A DNA stretch of 5,426 nt. Origin: Bacteroidota bacterium (GTDB taxonomy: Bacteria > Bacteroidota > Ignavibacteria > Ignavibacteriales > Melioribacteraceae). Positions 5,323 to 5,426 of the stretch are shown piece by piece. Below the pieces are notes generated by a model. That model was not told the DNA's origin. It was given only the letters and a program-made list of their open reading frames with translations, and made no database searches. The translations under genes were made by a program, and so were the position numbers. The stretch lies in the NCBI GenBank assembly GCA_021812745.1, contig JAKAMS010000198.1:1-5426 (forward strand), read 5' to 3'. Position 1 is the stretch's first letter; each line of letters starts with the position of its first letter.

Positions 5323-5426
5323 TTTGATTTCAATTTGTTGGATTCAAATCTTGTTAAATGAATTCTCTTAATCAAGGTTTGATAAACGCAGACCTATTAA
5401 TTAAATTAGCGGAGCGTTTTAATAAA
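5323..5426 (-). other. leader region of the flavoenzyme gene
   Basis: These 104 AT-rich bases precede the flavoenzyme ATG and probably hold its promoter. I do not find a convincing Bacteroidota-type TAnnTTTG box at a sensible distance from a TTG, nor a good sigma70 pair (TTGATT with a poor AAGATT 17 bases on). No gene end from the right-hand side is recognisable. Confidence 0.35.

Noticed and set aside
5323..5426. Promoter boxes upstream of the flavoenzyme
   Set aside because: No pair of boxes fits either the Bacteroidota -7/-33 pattern or a sigma70 consensus well enough to annotate.

Overview
The window most resembles a member of the Bacteroidota/Chlorobi group, probably Ignavibacteria-like. 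The main evidence is a C-terminal type IX secretion (T9SS) sorting domain with the 'YPNPFNPT' opening, a secreted M43-type metalloprotease, AT-rich spacers and mostly minus-strand coding. The taxonomic call is an inference from protein style; no rRNA or marker gene is present.

Layout, left to right. Positions 1-126 (+) hold the last 41 codons of a gene entering from the left, ending in Phe-His-Phe-Trp-Tyr like an outer-membrane beta-barrel. It converges on the minus-strand block. Positions 198-2287 (-) hold a broken secreted zinc metalloprotease. Its signal peptide and N-terminal catalytic subdomain are in one frame (2287-1886). The zinc motif [11 protein letters not shown], an Ig/PKD-like region and the T9SS sorting domain are in another frame (1910-198). 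About 50-60 codons that relatives carry at the junction appear to be missing. Upstream lie a small export-signal protein (2796-2356) and a 230-residue lysine-rich protein of unknown function (3546-2854), separated by an 8-bp-stem hairpin.

Positions 3547-4380 contain no convincing gene. They hold a phased 21-bp tandem repeat array (3594-3887) made of two alternating unit types, directly upstream of the 230-residue gene. They also hold a small nested hairpin near 4079-4097 and a 98-bp MITE-like element (4269-4366) with 13-bp inverted ends and a TTTA flanking duplication. That element sits 14 bp beyond the stop codon of a nitronate monooxygenase/FabK-like flavoenzyme gene (5322-4381, -). The rightmost 104 bases are the leader of that gene, with nothing else recognised.

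The three minus-strand genes between 3546 and 198 are closely spaced (57 and 68 bp) and could be co-transcribed, but they share no recognisable pathway. The flavoenzyme is separate. No complete new multi-gene system is visible. The most interesting items are the 21-bp array, the decayed protease with its deletion at the active-site junction, and the MITE-like element.
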